Origin: Lepidodermella squamata
Taxonomy: Eukaryota; Gastrotricha
Length of the DNA: 64,000 nt
Reading direction: 5' to 3'
Assembly (NCBI GenBank): GCA_047495785.1
Contig: JBLDXI010000021.1
Location: forward strand, 2,046,001 to 2,110,000
Made by a program: the position numbers and the translations under genes. The notes beneath the pieces were generated by a model. That model did no database searches. It was given only the letters and a program-made list of their open reading frames with translations, and had not been told where the DNA came from. Shown here in pieces: positions 1-18,184 of the stretch; positions within the stretch are counted from its first letter, which is position 1; each line of letters starts with the position of its first letter.

Positions 1-603
1 TGTTCTTTGCCGTGTGCGGACGTGTTCGCGCGTATTTTCATTCGTTTACTCAGCATTTTTCTATTATTATGATTATAACAAAATATCATTGCCACACAAA
101 TAATATAACTATTCAAGCTAGTGTGCTGGTGATGGTGGTTGCTTTATACGCGCGACGGTGGCATTTCACTCTGTGTCTATATTTTTCGTTCAGGCGCGTG
201 TATTCCCCAAAACTTTTACCATTGATCCCACACACATACACACACACATTATACAAATGCAGTTATAATAATTATTATAGCCCAACAACATTTTCAACGC
301 TAGCTAACCACCTGCACCACCGTCAGTGAAGAGCACACACTTTTACCTCTATTATGCCGTTAATTTTTTTATTACTCAGCTGTAACTTTTGTCATCATCA
401 TCGGCAGCTATTTGTGTTCTCTCGCGCCCTCTTCGCCTTTTATCTTTTACACTTGCTTAGCACGTGTCTCGTATAGTGACTCGATAAGAAGTGCTTAAAC
501 TACGTCGTGTATTTTTGCTGTATCCATACGGCTACCTGAAAACCTAATTTCAAATGTTGTGATAGAACGCGGTTATCATAAGCCACCTCGAGCTTAATTA
601 GTG
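1..603. other. 5' flank of the LDB-type gene
   Basis: AT-rich, with no convincing coding exon; the open frames here lack a family match. It probably holds the promoter and 5' UTR of the LDB-type gene that begins at 604. A short run of CA repeats lies near 230-250. Confidence 0.6.
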
Positions 604-3115
604 ATGGATGGTTCGAGTTCCGACAACGCCGTTGACCCGTCGGCTAATTTCTGCCAGCCATCACACGATGCATTCTCTGCCTTTTGCGGCGGCGACGCCG
701 GGGCGGGCGGGGATGACCACGGCCAGGTCAGTGGCCAGAACGATTTCGAGGCTGCCTCGCAATCGCAGCAGCAACAAGGCCAACAGCAGTCTGTTTCGAA
801 CAGTCCGCAGTTGAATTTGTTGCATGGGACACTGGTCGACAGCAATGCGCTGGCCATTGACCAGCTCAGCAATTCTACGGCATCTCGCCCGACGTCGTTT
901 TTTCTCGACGGCGACCAGGGCGCGGACGCTAATAACGTCCAGTCAGTTGCGACCCCGCAGCAGGGCATGAGTTACGGAGCTGAAATGTTGATGCAACAAC
1001 CTGGGTCTAGCTACGGCGTGGGAGGCTCGTCGAACAGTAGCCACGTCTCGTGGCCCTTCCCGTCGCCTCCGCTTAGTGTTCCGTTCGAAACTAGCCCGGT
1101 CACGATGCAAAGTCAATACTTTCACCAGCAGCAACAACAGCAGCTGGTTGCGACCCAGTCAGGTGGCCAGTACGCCGTCCAGCAACAGCCCGGTCAGCAA
1201 GCCGTGTTTGCACCGTCATTTCGGCCCGGGTTCACGCAACCGATGATGTGCCCAACTGACCAGGGCCAGTATCGGAATTTCGCGTCTTCCTCATCCTCTC
1301 AGTTCATAATTACTCAAAATAACGCGTCTCTCGCTAATTCTCAGCCGCGCTCGTCAATGATGCAAACATGCGTTGGGTTAAACGGTGTTGATAGGAGTAG
1401 TGGGGCGGCCATGTTTCCAATGGGGCCGAGTAGTTTCCCCGGGCAAAATTTACAACCATCCCCTCAACAGGCTCAACCGCATTTACCACATTCCAGGATC
1501 ATGGCGCCGCTGGTTGGCCAGTGCGAGCTGAAGCTGATCGAGCTCAACAAAATGCTGCAGCAGCGACCGCACCAACACCCTCAAATGCCTAACACCGACC
1601 ATGCCGGCTGGTGGGAGTCATTTGTTGGCACGTTTTTCGACGATGAAGCTGAAGTCACATTCCGCCTATTTGTTGACGACGGCCCTAAAACATTCTGTAA
1701 GTCCTTTATCTGTTTTCCCCGAAATTTTCGAATGATTTTATGGTAAATTCGCAGCAATCCACCGAGTGCTCATACCTCGACTGTTCCGCTCGTTCTACGA
1801 AAGCGGATGTCGAGATCTCTCCTTTCTTGTTACCAACCCTCGAGAAATGTCAAACGGTTCCTCTTTCATCCTCGATAGCGATAACGCTCACATTGTTGCT
1901 TTTTATATGAGACCTCAGCCTGTTTGTGTAAGTTTGTTTTATCCACCCTGAATGTTCCGAGTGTCCCAACTTCTGCACCTAGATTATGACTGAAGGCCAT
2001 ATGCAGCTGCAGTTTTCCTGCTGCAACAACCCTACCACGTTGCGGATAAAAAACTGGACCTTCACAGTGGCAAACTCGAGCGAATATATCTCACGGGACT
2101 ACTTGAACCGGTTCTTCCAGTCCATGCGCCAAGATACGATGTTCAATATGGCCGAACCCTGTATGAGATATGGCCTTCCCGATGCCGTTATTGAGTTTTT
2201 AAGGGTTCGTTCTGATGAATCAGCAATTTTAAATTATATTTATTTGATTGTTTCTTTAGTTGGCCGCTATTTTAGAGCCAATGCAAGATTTAATGGCATT
2301 ACAAAAAAATAGTCACATGCCTCCTCGGCAATGCTTGGTCTCTGCCGTGCAGGAGCGTATCAATGCTGGCGTGAACCCAGGGCAGCAAGTTATGATGCAA
2401 GGGGCGCCCCAGCAACAGCCACAGGTCATGGTGCAAGGCCAGGTTCCACCACAGCAACAAGGCCGCATGCCTGCCGGTGGGCCGCCTCCTGACCCGGGCG
2501 CTGCTTCGGCCGAGAAGACCAAGCCGAAAGCTCCGAAACGGAAGCGCTCCAAAGCGGGTGCCAACGCCCAACAACCTCAACAGCCAACACAACAATTAAA
2601 ACAAGGTTTGTCATGGTTTTTGCGAACATTTTGATTCGGATCTTTGACGGGTCCAGGTCGACAATTCCAGAGAATTTTTTCAATACTTCCATGTTTTTAT
2701 TGTAGAACCTCAAGCAAGCATGAGTCCAGCCTTCGCGTCCCCTCAGCCGATGGGATCGCCTAGCTTCTTTCCTGGTCAACAGCCACCTCCACCTCCAGGT
2801 CCCGGGCAACAGCCTAATATGGGCCAGCTGCAAATGGGCATGCCACCGATGCAGATGCAGCAGATGCCGATGCCGGGTGGACCATCGCCAGGGCCCAATT
2901 TCATGGGCTCGCCGTATCCACCTCAACAGCAGATGCAAATGCCTCCGCAATCGCAGCAGCAATCGCAGCAGCAACAGCAACAGCAACAACAGCAGCAACG
3001 TCCGGTTCACCTGCCGTTGAATCCCGGCAGCTACGCCCCGAATCAGAACGCTTCGACGCCCACTCAGCAGTTCGGCGCTCCGCCAGGGTCTTTATCAGTG
3101 CATTCGAACGCTTAG
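604..3115 (+). CDS. LDB1: LIM-domain-binding (LDB/Chip/CLIM) transcription cofactor, Q-rich
   Basis: Exons 604-1696, 1755-1927, 1983-2204, 2260-2605 and 2706-3115 join in phase to 747 residues. Family members are nuclear adaptors that dimerise and bridge LIM-homeodomain, GATA and SSBP complexes on enhancers. Residues 1-306 are a Q/S/P-rich extension. From residue 307 the conserved LDB domain follows: an ELNKML segment, WWESFV, then DDGPKTF, RVLIPRLFRSFYESG and, opening exon 4 near 497, LAAILEPMQDLM. These match animal LDB1 blocks in order. A basic KPKAPKRKRSK stretch (584-594) is a likely NLS. The C-terminus is a P/Q/M-rich tail with a CAG-encoded Q run. Animal LDBs normally carry an acidic LIM-interaction domain after the NLS; I cannot see one. 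The GTG at 601 is not used; ATG 604 opens the frame. The family call is firm; orthology to LDB1/Chip rather than a divergent relative is inferred. Confidence 0.88.
2950..3000 (+). repeat. CAG/CAA glutamine-coding repeat
   Basis: Interrupted CAG/CAA codons encode a Q run in the last exon of the LDB-type gene. The mix of CAA and CAG suggests selection for glutamine rather than recent slippage. Confidence 0.8.
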
Positions 3116-4018
3116 TTGTTTTTGGTGATCTATTACGGGTTGCACCGCCTCGGGTATAGAACTTAGGTGCTGTTTAGTGCACTCTCGCGCAGTTTTATTA
3201 GTACCTATATATACCAGGAATGTTTTATAATTTATTTAATGCGCGTTTTTCTTGTATGTGGAGCGAATCTCTCCGCATCGGGCTTGTCCTGCATATAATA
3301 TTTCAGCCAGTTGGAGACTGGCTACCAGAAACTTGCCCTTGAGAGTACCGTTTTAAGTTGATTATGGCAGTGAAAAAGACAATAAACCAGAGTTTGTATC
3401 GTTGATTTGCTCATTATCGTTTTTTGACTGATTGAACGTATCTGCTACAGTTTATAATCATCATAGTATTCAGTGTTCCAAATCCACGGATAAAAACTAT
3501 TCTTGTTACTTGTTGTTGTTACTTATAGAGGGTCTCTCTTTCACCATTCTCTTGGCCAAAAATTGAGTCTATGGTGCCGTGAAGAAGCCCTGCCTGCGTT
3601 TTCTGATACTTATGGATTGGAGTATTTAATTTTGTAGCGTATCTCCTGACTGATGCGATGCAGCAGCTTTGTAATCGCATATGCAGATAATTGAGACCGA
3701 TGACGTATCGGAATTTTGTTAACTGCTCTTGAAACTCTTATTCCCGCCCGTCTCTCTCTCTCGCTCTCCGAATATATACGATGCAATTTATACACAAGCT
3801 TAGTTTTTGTGAGACCTGCTAACATTGCTTCTGTGCGAAGCAAGTTGACTCATCTGCTGGGCAGTAAAAGATTGAAATGTGAGTAAAAATTCTATGTTAA
3901 CAAACATTTGTTTTACTCTCATGTTGGACATTTTTTCACGGCAATAAAAGTATTCTTCTGCGCGTCGTTTCGCAAAAGAAATTATAACTAAAAGGCGGTG
4001 ATTTTTTATTCCACATAG
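3116..4018. other. 3' flank of LDB-type gene / upstream of small gene
   Basis: Holds the 3' UTR of the LDB-type gene with an AATAAA at 3381-3386. The minus-strand open frames within 3610-4033 look non-coding. Nothing else is recognisable. Confidence 0.6.
3381..3386 (+). terminator. poly(A) signal of LDB-type gene
   Basis: AATAAA about 265 bases after the LDB-type stop codon. Confidence 0.6.
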
Positions 4019-4041
4019 GCCTGTTAAATCCAAGATCTTTC

Positions 4042-4266
4042 ATGGCCGAATCCTCCTCGAAACAAAACGAAGAATCTTCGAGCGGGGAAGAGGACGTTAG
4101 ACCCTACGCAGATCGCAGAATTATGCATCAAGCCCTGGTGATGAAGCTGCAGCGAGCTGTTGTGTCGCTGCACATGCAGATGAACAAGCTGCAAGAACAA
4201 TTGCGCGATGTCGACCGCTGCTTGGAAAGCTTGGTGGATCAAATCATGTTCAAGGACAACGAATGA
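4042..4266 (+). CDS. small coiled-coil protein, unknown function
   Basis: A 74-residue single-exon frame. The first 22 residues are acidic and Ser-rich; residues 28-70 form a predicted amphipathic helix with heptad-like Leu/Met spacing (LVMKLQRAVVSLHMQMNKL and on). Codon use looks coding, and no long competing frame overlaps it. A splice acceptor-like CCACATAG ends 23 bases before the ATG, as in several other genes of the window. The size and shape recall small coiled-coil subunits (BLOC/BORC or HSBP-like), but I cannot match any of them, so no function is assigned. Confidence 0.6.
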   Translation: MAESSSKQNEESSSGEEDVRPYADRRIMHQALVMKLQRAVVSLHMQMNKLQEQLRDVDRCLESLVDQIMFKDNE

Positions 4267-11640
<7,374 letters not shown>

Positions 11641-14600
11641 AACTCTCGAAATCATGAGGTATAATGCACGATGAACAACTGCGAAATGCCCGCACTGATT
11701 ATTTACTCATTAAAAATGAAATCTTCGTGGCTCTTTTTGTTAATATTGTTCCAAATCTATTGTTTCAAGCAAGAAATCTCTATTCGCCACTCTTATGCTT
11801 ACGCCACTGCTATCAGTTTCGGACCACTTCCTGTAAAGCGAAATGAATTATGGTAGCAAAAATAATATTACCAATTAAATATACCTACCCAGTAATCTAT
11901 CATCTGTCTTTTTATGATAACGACTTGGAATTTACTAAACACATTATCTTAATTTTAGTCACAATACGTACATTTTTGCTGTTGCAGTAGTACCTACCTA
12001 GTACCTAGTGTATCTAAATACCTTTTTTGCGTATAAAATCAGCGGTGTTGGATTTTCACATGTCATTCGGTGTATACATAGCGTCTTCTGTCTCAGATGT
12101 AAGTCTTATGAATTCTTGATAGTCAAAATATTATTTGGTTGATCTCAGTCTCTAGTCACGTAACAAATCGCTTTGCTATCAGCGTTATATTCAAGCGATC
12201 CGATTTTTCAACACTGATCCTTCGTTATCTGTGCTATTCCTTTATCGCTCACCTTCTTTTGACAATGGACTTGATAATCACACGATTCGTTATAACCTGC
12301 ACTTTTCTATAACTGATAGTTGAAAACGAATTTCATTAAAAAAAACCTATGGTCCTTTCGAGTGGAATCCGCTACGCTTTTGCCTGGTAGTAAATTCTAA
12401 TAATCGTTCTATCCGTTTCACACATAAATCTATTCGACGGCCTGACATGCAAGTTCTAATTGCTATATATATTATTCGTGTCAAAAGCAGCAATGACAGA
12501 CAAAAATGAGAAATAAATATCGATTGTTTTCAAAGACCCGTTCAAGCGTATGTAATGAAATTGATACAAAAAAAGTTACGCAACGGATGCAACGAGCGAA
12601 TGTTCGCAGGTGACCTTCGACGAGAAACGAGAACCAATGTGCATACTGACGTCCCCTTTTTATCCGAGACACATTGGAAAAGTTGAAACCTCTGAACAGC
12701 CGTGAATGGTGGGGTTGTAACTTTTAACTTGTAAAATTTGCAGCATATATCGTCCACAGAACTTTTAGAAATGATAGGCGATCGCTGAACCTGGCATTGC
12801 GGACAAACAAAAATAATCTTCATCAGTTGAACTCCTTCCCACTCTGAGGAAGAAGAAAGCTGCATCATACATGCTCCAATTGTATCATTATTTTGCAATG
12901 GGTTTTGTCGTGCGTATATCTCGGCCTTTAACTTTTGTAGCTCGAGATGATACGAGTTAGCAGATAACCGATGTATGACGCTGTTCGCAAAACAGCCAAG
13001 TTGTTTCGCTGTTTATCACGCTCGTGACGAACTTATGGGTTACATGCCTTATCGATGCCACTCGATGAACGAACCATTCGGGCTTTTTGCACTTGATAAT
13101 ATCAAATGCGAGAATTATAGTTATTTCGGACTACCGCAAACTTATTGGAGACTTTCAAAACTTTGGAAACGTGAAAACCACAAAAATAAATCGCGGCAGT
13201 CGTGGTAATGGTAATGGAAATGTATGATAAGGAAAGATGCCAGCTTCAATTCATCTACTTTCCAATCCAGACCTAAGCAAGACGGGTTCAAGATCATTCG
13301 CAAAGCAAATTCAATGCGCAAAAAGCCCGGTCCCTATACCTTGATTCACGTTGGGTTGGGAAATTAGCACCATATGGACAAGTCAACCATCAAGCATCGA
13401 CAAGTCAGCTTACTCGTACTCTTTATTTATGGAAGTTTCCTTCTGACATTTAGCATTTAGTATCAGATATCATCACAAGACTTATGAGCATGGAAATCTC
13501 ATGATTGCTGGTCGAACCATGGTCCCCAGGCCCCAGGCTTTGTGTGCTGAGTAGCCATATTTTGATTGCCGGTAAATGGCGTCCTACACCGGCATAGGCC
13601 GTATGTATGTCAGTATTCATACAAAAATAGCCTTGATTGACCTTGAGACTCGCTTTTTGCAATGCTGGAAATGAAAAAAATGGATTCTAGGGCCACCATC
13701 AACCATAAATTTTAGAAGTCTCAACCAGCTCAATTAACATTTCAGACTACACTACATTTCACTGCTAGACTGAGACGTTTATTGTCATCTCCGGCCTCGA
13801 AAAGTGATAATTTGAAGCCGGAAATGCTTCAGACGCCAGCCTAGGCAATTCGCGTGGATGTGCCAACGATGAGAAAGTGGCATTTTCGGTTAACTGGACA
13901 ACTTGCAACGGAGTCATTCTAGTGGACACGGAAAAGCAAACAGTGTGATCTGAATTCGCTTGGCATTACATTGCATTTCATACTGATCTGCCGAGCTCCT
14001 TGTCGAGCTGGATTCGAAGAGTCAAGGGTCCAGGGTCCAGGACTGACCTGATCCGAGATCCAAACACACATGCAAACATTTACCCCAAAAACCCTGCTAA
14101 AAAAATTATCTAAAAAAGCTATTAAAAAATTGCCTATATATATTTTATAATAAATTTGTTTGAGAAACGTGTTGTAAATTTTTTATAAATGGTTTTGACA
14201 TTTAATTCAAAATATTGATTTGGAATTTTTTCCAAAAACAAAATCTCTCTTTGGCTCCGAAGTTTTCTTGAGTTTGGTTCTTGGATAGAGCAGTAAGCAA
14301 CGTCGCTCCGGCCTTTCGTTTTCATATCTTACCCTTGATAATCTGATAACTCATATAATTGCTGTTGGACAAGCCTCCGGTAGCCCTGGTCGTGTCTTTC
14401 GAATAGCGTAATCCCAAATCCCAATCTGTCTCTCGTAAATCAGCGCAGAATAGAATCTAAACTAGATTGTGTCAAATGAAATGACTATATAGACGAGTGC
14501 AATTGCTTTTTCACCCTGTAATTTTATTTAGCAGCCGGTCAAATTCAATATCTCGAATGCATAAGTTGAATGCCAGGTGGCTTCTACCGGTATCAGGTAG

Positions 14601-14746
14601 CCAGGAAATACGAAACAAGGTTCTAGTAATGCTCACCTGGAAGGCCGTTCCTCGGTGTTCTGTCTCCTTCATATTCTGCCTTTTACCTACGAATGAATTT
14701 ATTCTATTTGTGCATAATCTTCTTAGTGTTTTAGTCGAATAGAAAG
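11641..14746. other. non-coding region downstream of the NK-class homeobox gene
   Basis: About 3.1 kb. The longest frames (such as minus strand 12542-12898) have no domain and no exon-like boundaries I trust. A small tandem GGGTCCA duplication is visible near 14030. No RNA gene was recognised. It may hold 3' UTR and enhancers of the homeobox gene. Confidence 0.5.
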
Positions 14747-15692
14747 ATGAGCAGAGGAACCAACTGGGATCCCGAAAACTCAGCCGATTGGGATAACAAG
14801 CAACCCAGCTCAACTTGTCTGCTGCGTCTAAAGCGCGAGCTAGGACACATTTACGAGGACCCACCTCAAGGGATGTTTATCCTACCGGACAAAAATGACA
14901 TCTGCAAAATGCATGCCCTAATGTGAGCTTTGAAATTAAATATGATGCCCTGGCCATATGCATATATTTTTGTCAGAATTGGACCCAGCGGTACACCCTA
15001 CGAAGGGGGATTCTTTTATTTTTACATTCGTACTCCTCCGGATTATCCCATAAATCCTCCTCGGGTCAAGCTCCTCACGACCGGTGGTGGAGCTGTAAGA
15101 TTCAACCCGAATCTCTATGCTAACGGCAAAGTTTGCCTTAGCTTAATTGGAACCTGGGATGGCCCTGCATGGTCGCCGGCATTGAATCTCACCTCGCTGT
15201 TGCTATCGATTCAAAGCCTGATGAATGAGCATCCATACAACAACGAACCGGGTTACGAAAGGGAGCGATACTCCGGCGATGTTCAAGTATGCTCAAGTCA
15301 CCGAAATTTATTTCAGAACTCAAACTCTTATTTGTGTGATAGCGTTATAATGACATAATTCGCCATGAGACGATTCGCGTGGCCGTTTGTGGCATGCTGG
15401 AACGCCGAGATCTGCCTCCTACGTTGATGGACTTGATGGAAAACGCCTTCCTTGAATCCTATGATTCTTTCGTACAGATTTGCGAAAAAAATTCAGCCTT
15501 AACCGGTCAAAAGATGAGGGTATGTGTTCATTGAGTCATCATTGCTGCTATAATCTTCTAGTGTTTTAGGACCCCTTCGGTGAACAACGAGGCTCCTATG
15601 ATTACAAAGGCATTATCGCTCGCCTCAACGCAATTCACACTCGCTGCAAAGAAAAGCTATCGTCTGCAATGAAATAATCGGATGTAAATGAA
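14747..15692 (+). CDS. UBE2Z: ubiquitin-conjugating enzyme E2 Z-like
   Basis: Exons 14747-14922, 14977-15286, 15343-15519 and 15570-15692 give 261 residues. UBE2Z (USE1) accepts ubiquitin and FAT10 from the E1 enzyme UBA6. The UBC fold shows PPGMF-like, [19 protein letters not shown] and HPP-type (NPPRVKL) blocks. The active-site cysteine is Cys112 in [12 protein letters not shown], followed by GPAWSP. After the fold comes the UBE2Z-specific C-terminal extension: [15 protein letters not shown], then DPFGE-RG-YDY. It lacks the long Ala/Gly-rich N-terminus of the human protein. The frame of exon 4 runs past an out-of-frame TAA and stops at 15690-15692. The ATG is 12 bases after a TGTTTTAG acceptor-like site. 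It is the first of seven closely spaced + strand genes. Confidence 0.9.
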
Positions 15693-16000
15693 CTCAAAAA
15701 TCTTACCTTTGCCCAAAGTCATGTATGCGGGCGGCACTCCGCCTTACTTTGTTTTTATTTTCGTTTTTTTAAGATGCGCTCATGCTGAGTGTTAGCGTTC
15801 AAGTGCTATTCTTGCGAAAAGTGCTGTCGGTGATATATAAATATATAAAACATCATTTCAAGCTAATAAGCATGTAAAATCCGCGATCATCGTCACACAA
15901 AATTGTCCGGATCATGATTGTATTCGCTATGAATACCCAAGTTACCTGAAAAAATGAAACAGAAACAATGTAAATGTAATATTTTCTAGGAATAATACAA

Positions 16001-16802
16001 ATGGCTTGGTTTTTTATCTCGCTTGGAGTTGTTGGAATACTCATATTAGTTCTATTTGCAACCTTGTCATTAGGTAAGAGTTTTCGTCGAAATCGTCTTC
16101 CAATTCATTACTCTGGATATTTTGTTTTTTTTTAGCTGCGGGCATGTATTATCTGGCGGAGCTTATTGAGGAATACGCGACAGTTGCGGCGAAAATATTT
16201 AAATACCTAATTTTTGTAAGTTTAAAATATGCCTGGTCACTTGCTTCTTACAGATAATTTGTCAAATCTGATAGGCTGTGATTATTGTCGTCGTACTCCT
16301 CGGCGTATTCGAAGACGTTTCTTGGGGTCTTATAGTTTGTCTACTTATCAGCAACGTTTGCCATTTGGGATTGCTCACTAACTTCCCTGCATTTGTTGCG
16401 CTTTCGCCGTCATCCATTGGAACAATTCTTACATTTATTGCTAATCATTACTACGGCATTCAATATTTTGCGACGAATTGGCATCCCATGTACGAAGTTT
16501 TCTCGTTTTTCACTGTTTGCGTATGGCTGGTGCCGTTCTTGTTTTTCGTGTCACTCACTGCTAACGAGAGCGTGCTACCAACTACGATTGCTCAAGAAAA
16601 TAGGTCACAATATCCCAGTGGTGAGTGGAGCAGTAAAGACATTTTTATATTTCATTTTACCTGAATTTGTTTAATTCATCTAGAAAATACCGATTTAATT
16701 TCTAACTATTTCGGACGGCGATCCACCAAAGTCAACTTACTGTCTTTTCTCAAGTCGGCGCAAGAGAAATATTTGCCGAAGCTCGGGAAGAAAACCTTTT
16801 GA
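16001..16802 (+). CDS. TEX261: TEX261/SVP26-like ER-Golgi cargo adaptor, multi-pass membrane protein
   Basis: Exons 16001-16073, 16136-16215, 16275-16620 and 16684-16802 give 205 residues. The family (yeast Svp26) helps COPII load membrane cargo in the early secretory pathway. Residues about 5-27 are a membrane segment, then AAGMYYLAELIEEY matches the family signature almost exactly. Several more hydrophobic segments follow, with LLTNFPAFVALSP, ANHYYGIQYFA and VPFLFFVSLTANESVLP, all recognisable TEX261 blocks. The C-terminus is basic (ISNYFGRRST). The length equals that of the human protein (about 196). The 308-base gap to UBE2Z and the acceptor-like TTTTCTAG 11 bases before the ATG fit the packed arrangement of this run. 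Confidence 0.9.
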
Positions 16803-16989
16803 TTGTATTTTTCAAGTCTCACTTTGGCTTACCGGTATCTTTGCTGCTGAAGTCATTTATTGTATTAGTGCCATCTAGATTTTCTTTCGCGTGGTTGAAT
16901 GCATGAAATTGGAATATGCCTTTCAAAATCACCTATATTTTTATCATTTTATTTAGAACACCTTTTGTTTTATTACTCATCGAAAAACA

Positions 16990-17808
16990 ATGGCTCAGCC
17001 ATTTAAAATCGTACTCATCCGCCACGGAGAGAGCCAGTGGAATAAGGAGAATCGTTTCTGCGGCTGGGTTGACGCCGATTTGGCTGAAACTGGCATTCTG
17101 GAGGCAAAAGCCGCTGGCAAGATGCTGAGAGAGCATGGCTTCACTCATTTCGACGTTGCTTTTACTAGCGTTTTGCAACGTGCCATTAAGACCTTATTCC
17201 ACGTGCAAGAAGAGCTTGGTCTTCATTGGATCCCAGTTCACAAAACGTGGCGTCTGAACGAGCGCCACTACGGTGGCCTTCAGGGCTTGAACAAGAGCGA
17301 AACTGCCGCAAAGCATGGCGAAGCCCAGGTTAAAATCTGGCGTCGTTCATACGATGTTCCCCCACCACCGCTCGACGAGGGCAGCCCGTACTCGACTGGC
17401 AACGATCCCAAATATGCCGTAAATGATTAGTCCGATTAGTCTACTAATTTTCTAATTTGTTCGAATATTTTTTAGAACTTGGACAAAAAATTACTCCCGA
17501 CTTGCGAATGCCTGAAGGATACTGTTGCCCGCGTCCTTCCGTTCTGGGGAGACGTTATTGTTCCGGAAATTAGGGCCGGAAAGCACATCATTATTTCAGC
17601 TCATGGTAACAGCCTGCGGGCCATCATCAAATATTTGGACAATTTGAGCGAGGACGCTATCATGGAGTTGAATTTGCCGACTGCCATCCCGCTTGTTTAT
17701 GAATTGGATCCGGTCACCCTGGCTCCGATCAAGCACTACTACCTGGCTAGCGATGAGCAGGTCAAGGCTGCCATTGACAAGGTCGCAAATCAAGGAAAGG
17801 CTAAATGA
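16990..17808 (+). CDS. PGAM: cofactor-dependent phosphoglycerate mutase
   Basis: Exons 16990-17418 and 17476-17808 give 253 residues, the usual dPGM size. It interconverts 3- and 2-phosphoglycerate in glycolysis through a phosphohistidine. The motif [10 protein letters not shown] carries His12, the phosphorylated residue; [14 protein letters not shown] and [13 protein letters not shown] supply the other active-site groups (Glu of LNERHYG and the second His). The insert between PPPPLDEG and [10 protein letters not shown] is as in animal PGAM1/2. The cofactor-dependent form helps with taxonomy, because Caenorhabditis-type nematodes rely on the unrelated cofactor-independent enzyme. The gap to TEX261 is 187 bases; an acceptor-like TTTAG lies 33 bases before the ATG. 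Confidence 0.95.
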
Positions 17809-18130
17809 GCGGCTGAAAGCTTGCATAAGAAAATATGACTTATATAATAACTGCCATTGAACCTGAATGAAATTATTATAGAACCTATAATATATCGTTC
17901 CCGAATATAATTCACTCTAGTTTTTTGTGCTTTTCACCGCCTCTTTCAGAGCCTAGTTGATCGGAGCAAATACCGGTTTGCTTTATGTGTTATTTCTATT
18001 ACTTATTATATAGCAAGTGAGTTACACTAGCCAACTTGATCCTTCTTGTCGACCGTTTGATGGTTCTTAAATCTCGCACGTGTTATTTTTATGACCCTGT
18101 GATTGCTTAGTTGAGTTCTCCGGAAGATAT

Positions 18131-18136
18131 AATAAA
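18131..18136 (+). terminator. poly(A) signal before the O-GlcNAcase gene
   Basis: AATAAA about 320 bases after the phosphoglycerate mutase stop, and only 30 bases before an acceptor-like polypyrimidine-AG at 18166-18167 that precedes the O-GlcNAcase ATG. Confidence 0.5.
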
Positions 18137-18184
18137 TGTTGTTAAAAATTCTTTTTTTTCTTCTTAGGAATATTTATTTATATT

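Noticed and set aside
12-329. 105-residue open frame at the left edge
   Set aside because: Ser/Tyr/His-rich composition of AT-rich DNA, no domain, no conserved start; treated as chance.
594-968. Minus-strand Cys-rich frame over the LDB-type first exon
   Set aside because: Antisense of the Q-rich coding region; low-complexity mirror of CAG/CAA codons.
12542-12898. 118-residue minus-strand frame after the NK-class gene
   Set aside because: Cys/Ser-rich, no match and no splice support.
13275-13300. GGTTCAAG word like a tRNA B box
   Set aside because: No A box at a proper distance and no cloverleaf; a chance match.
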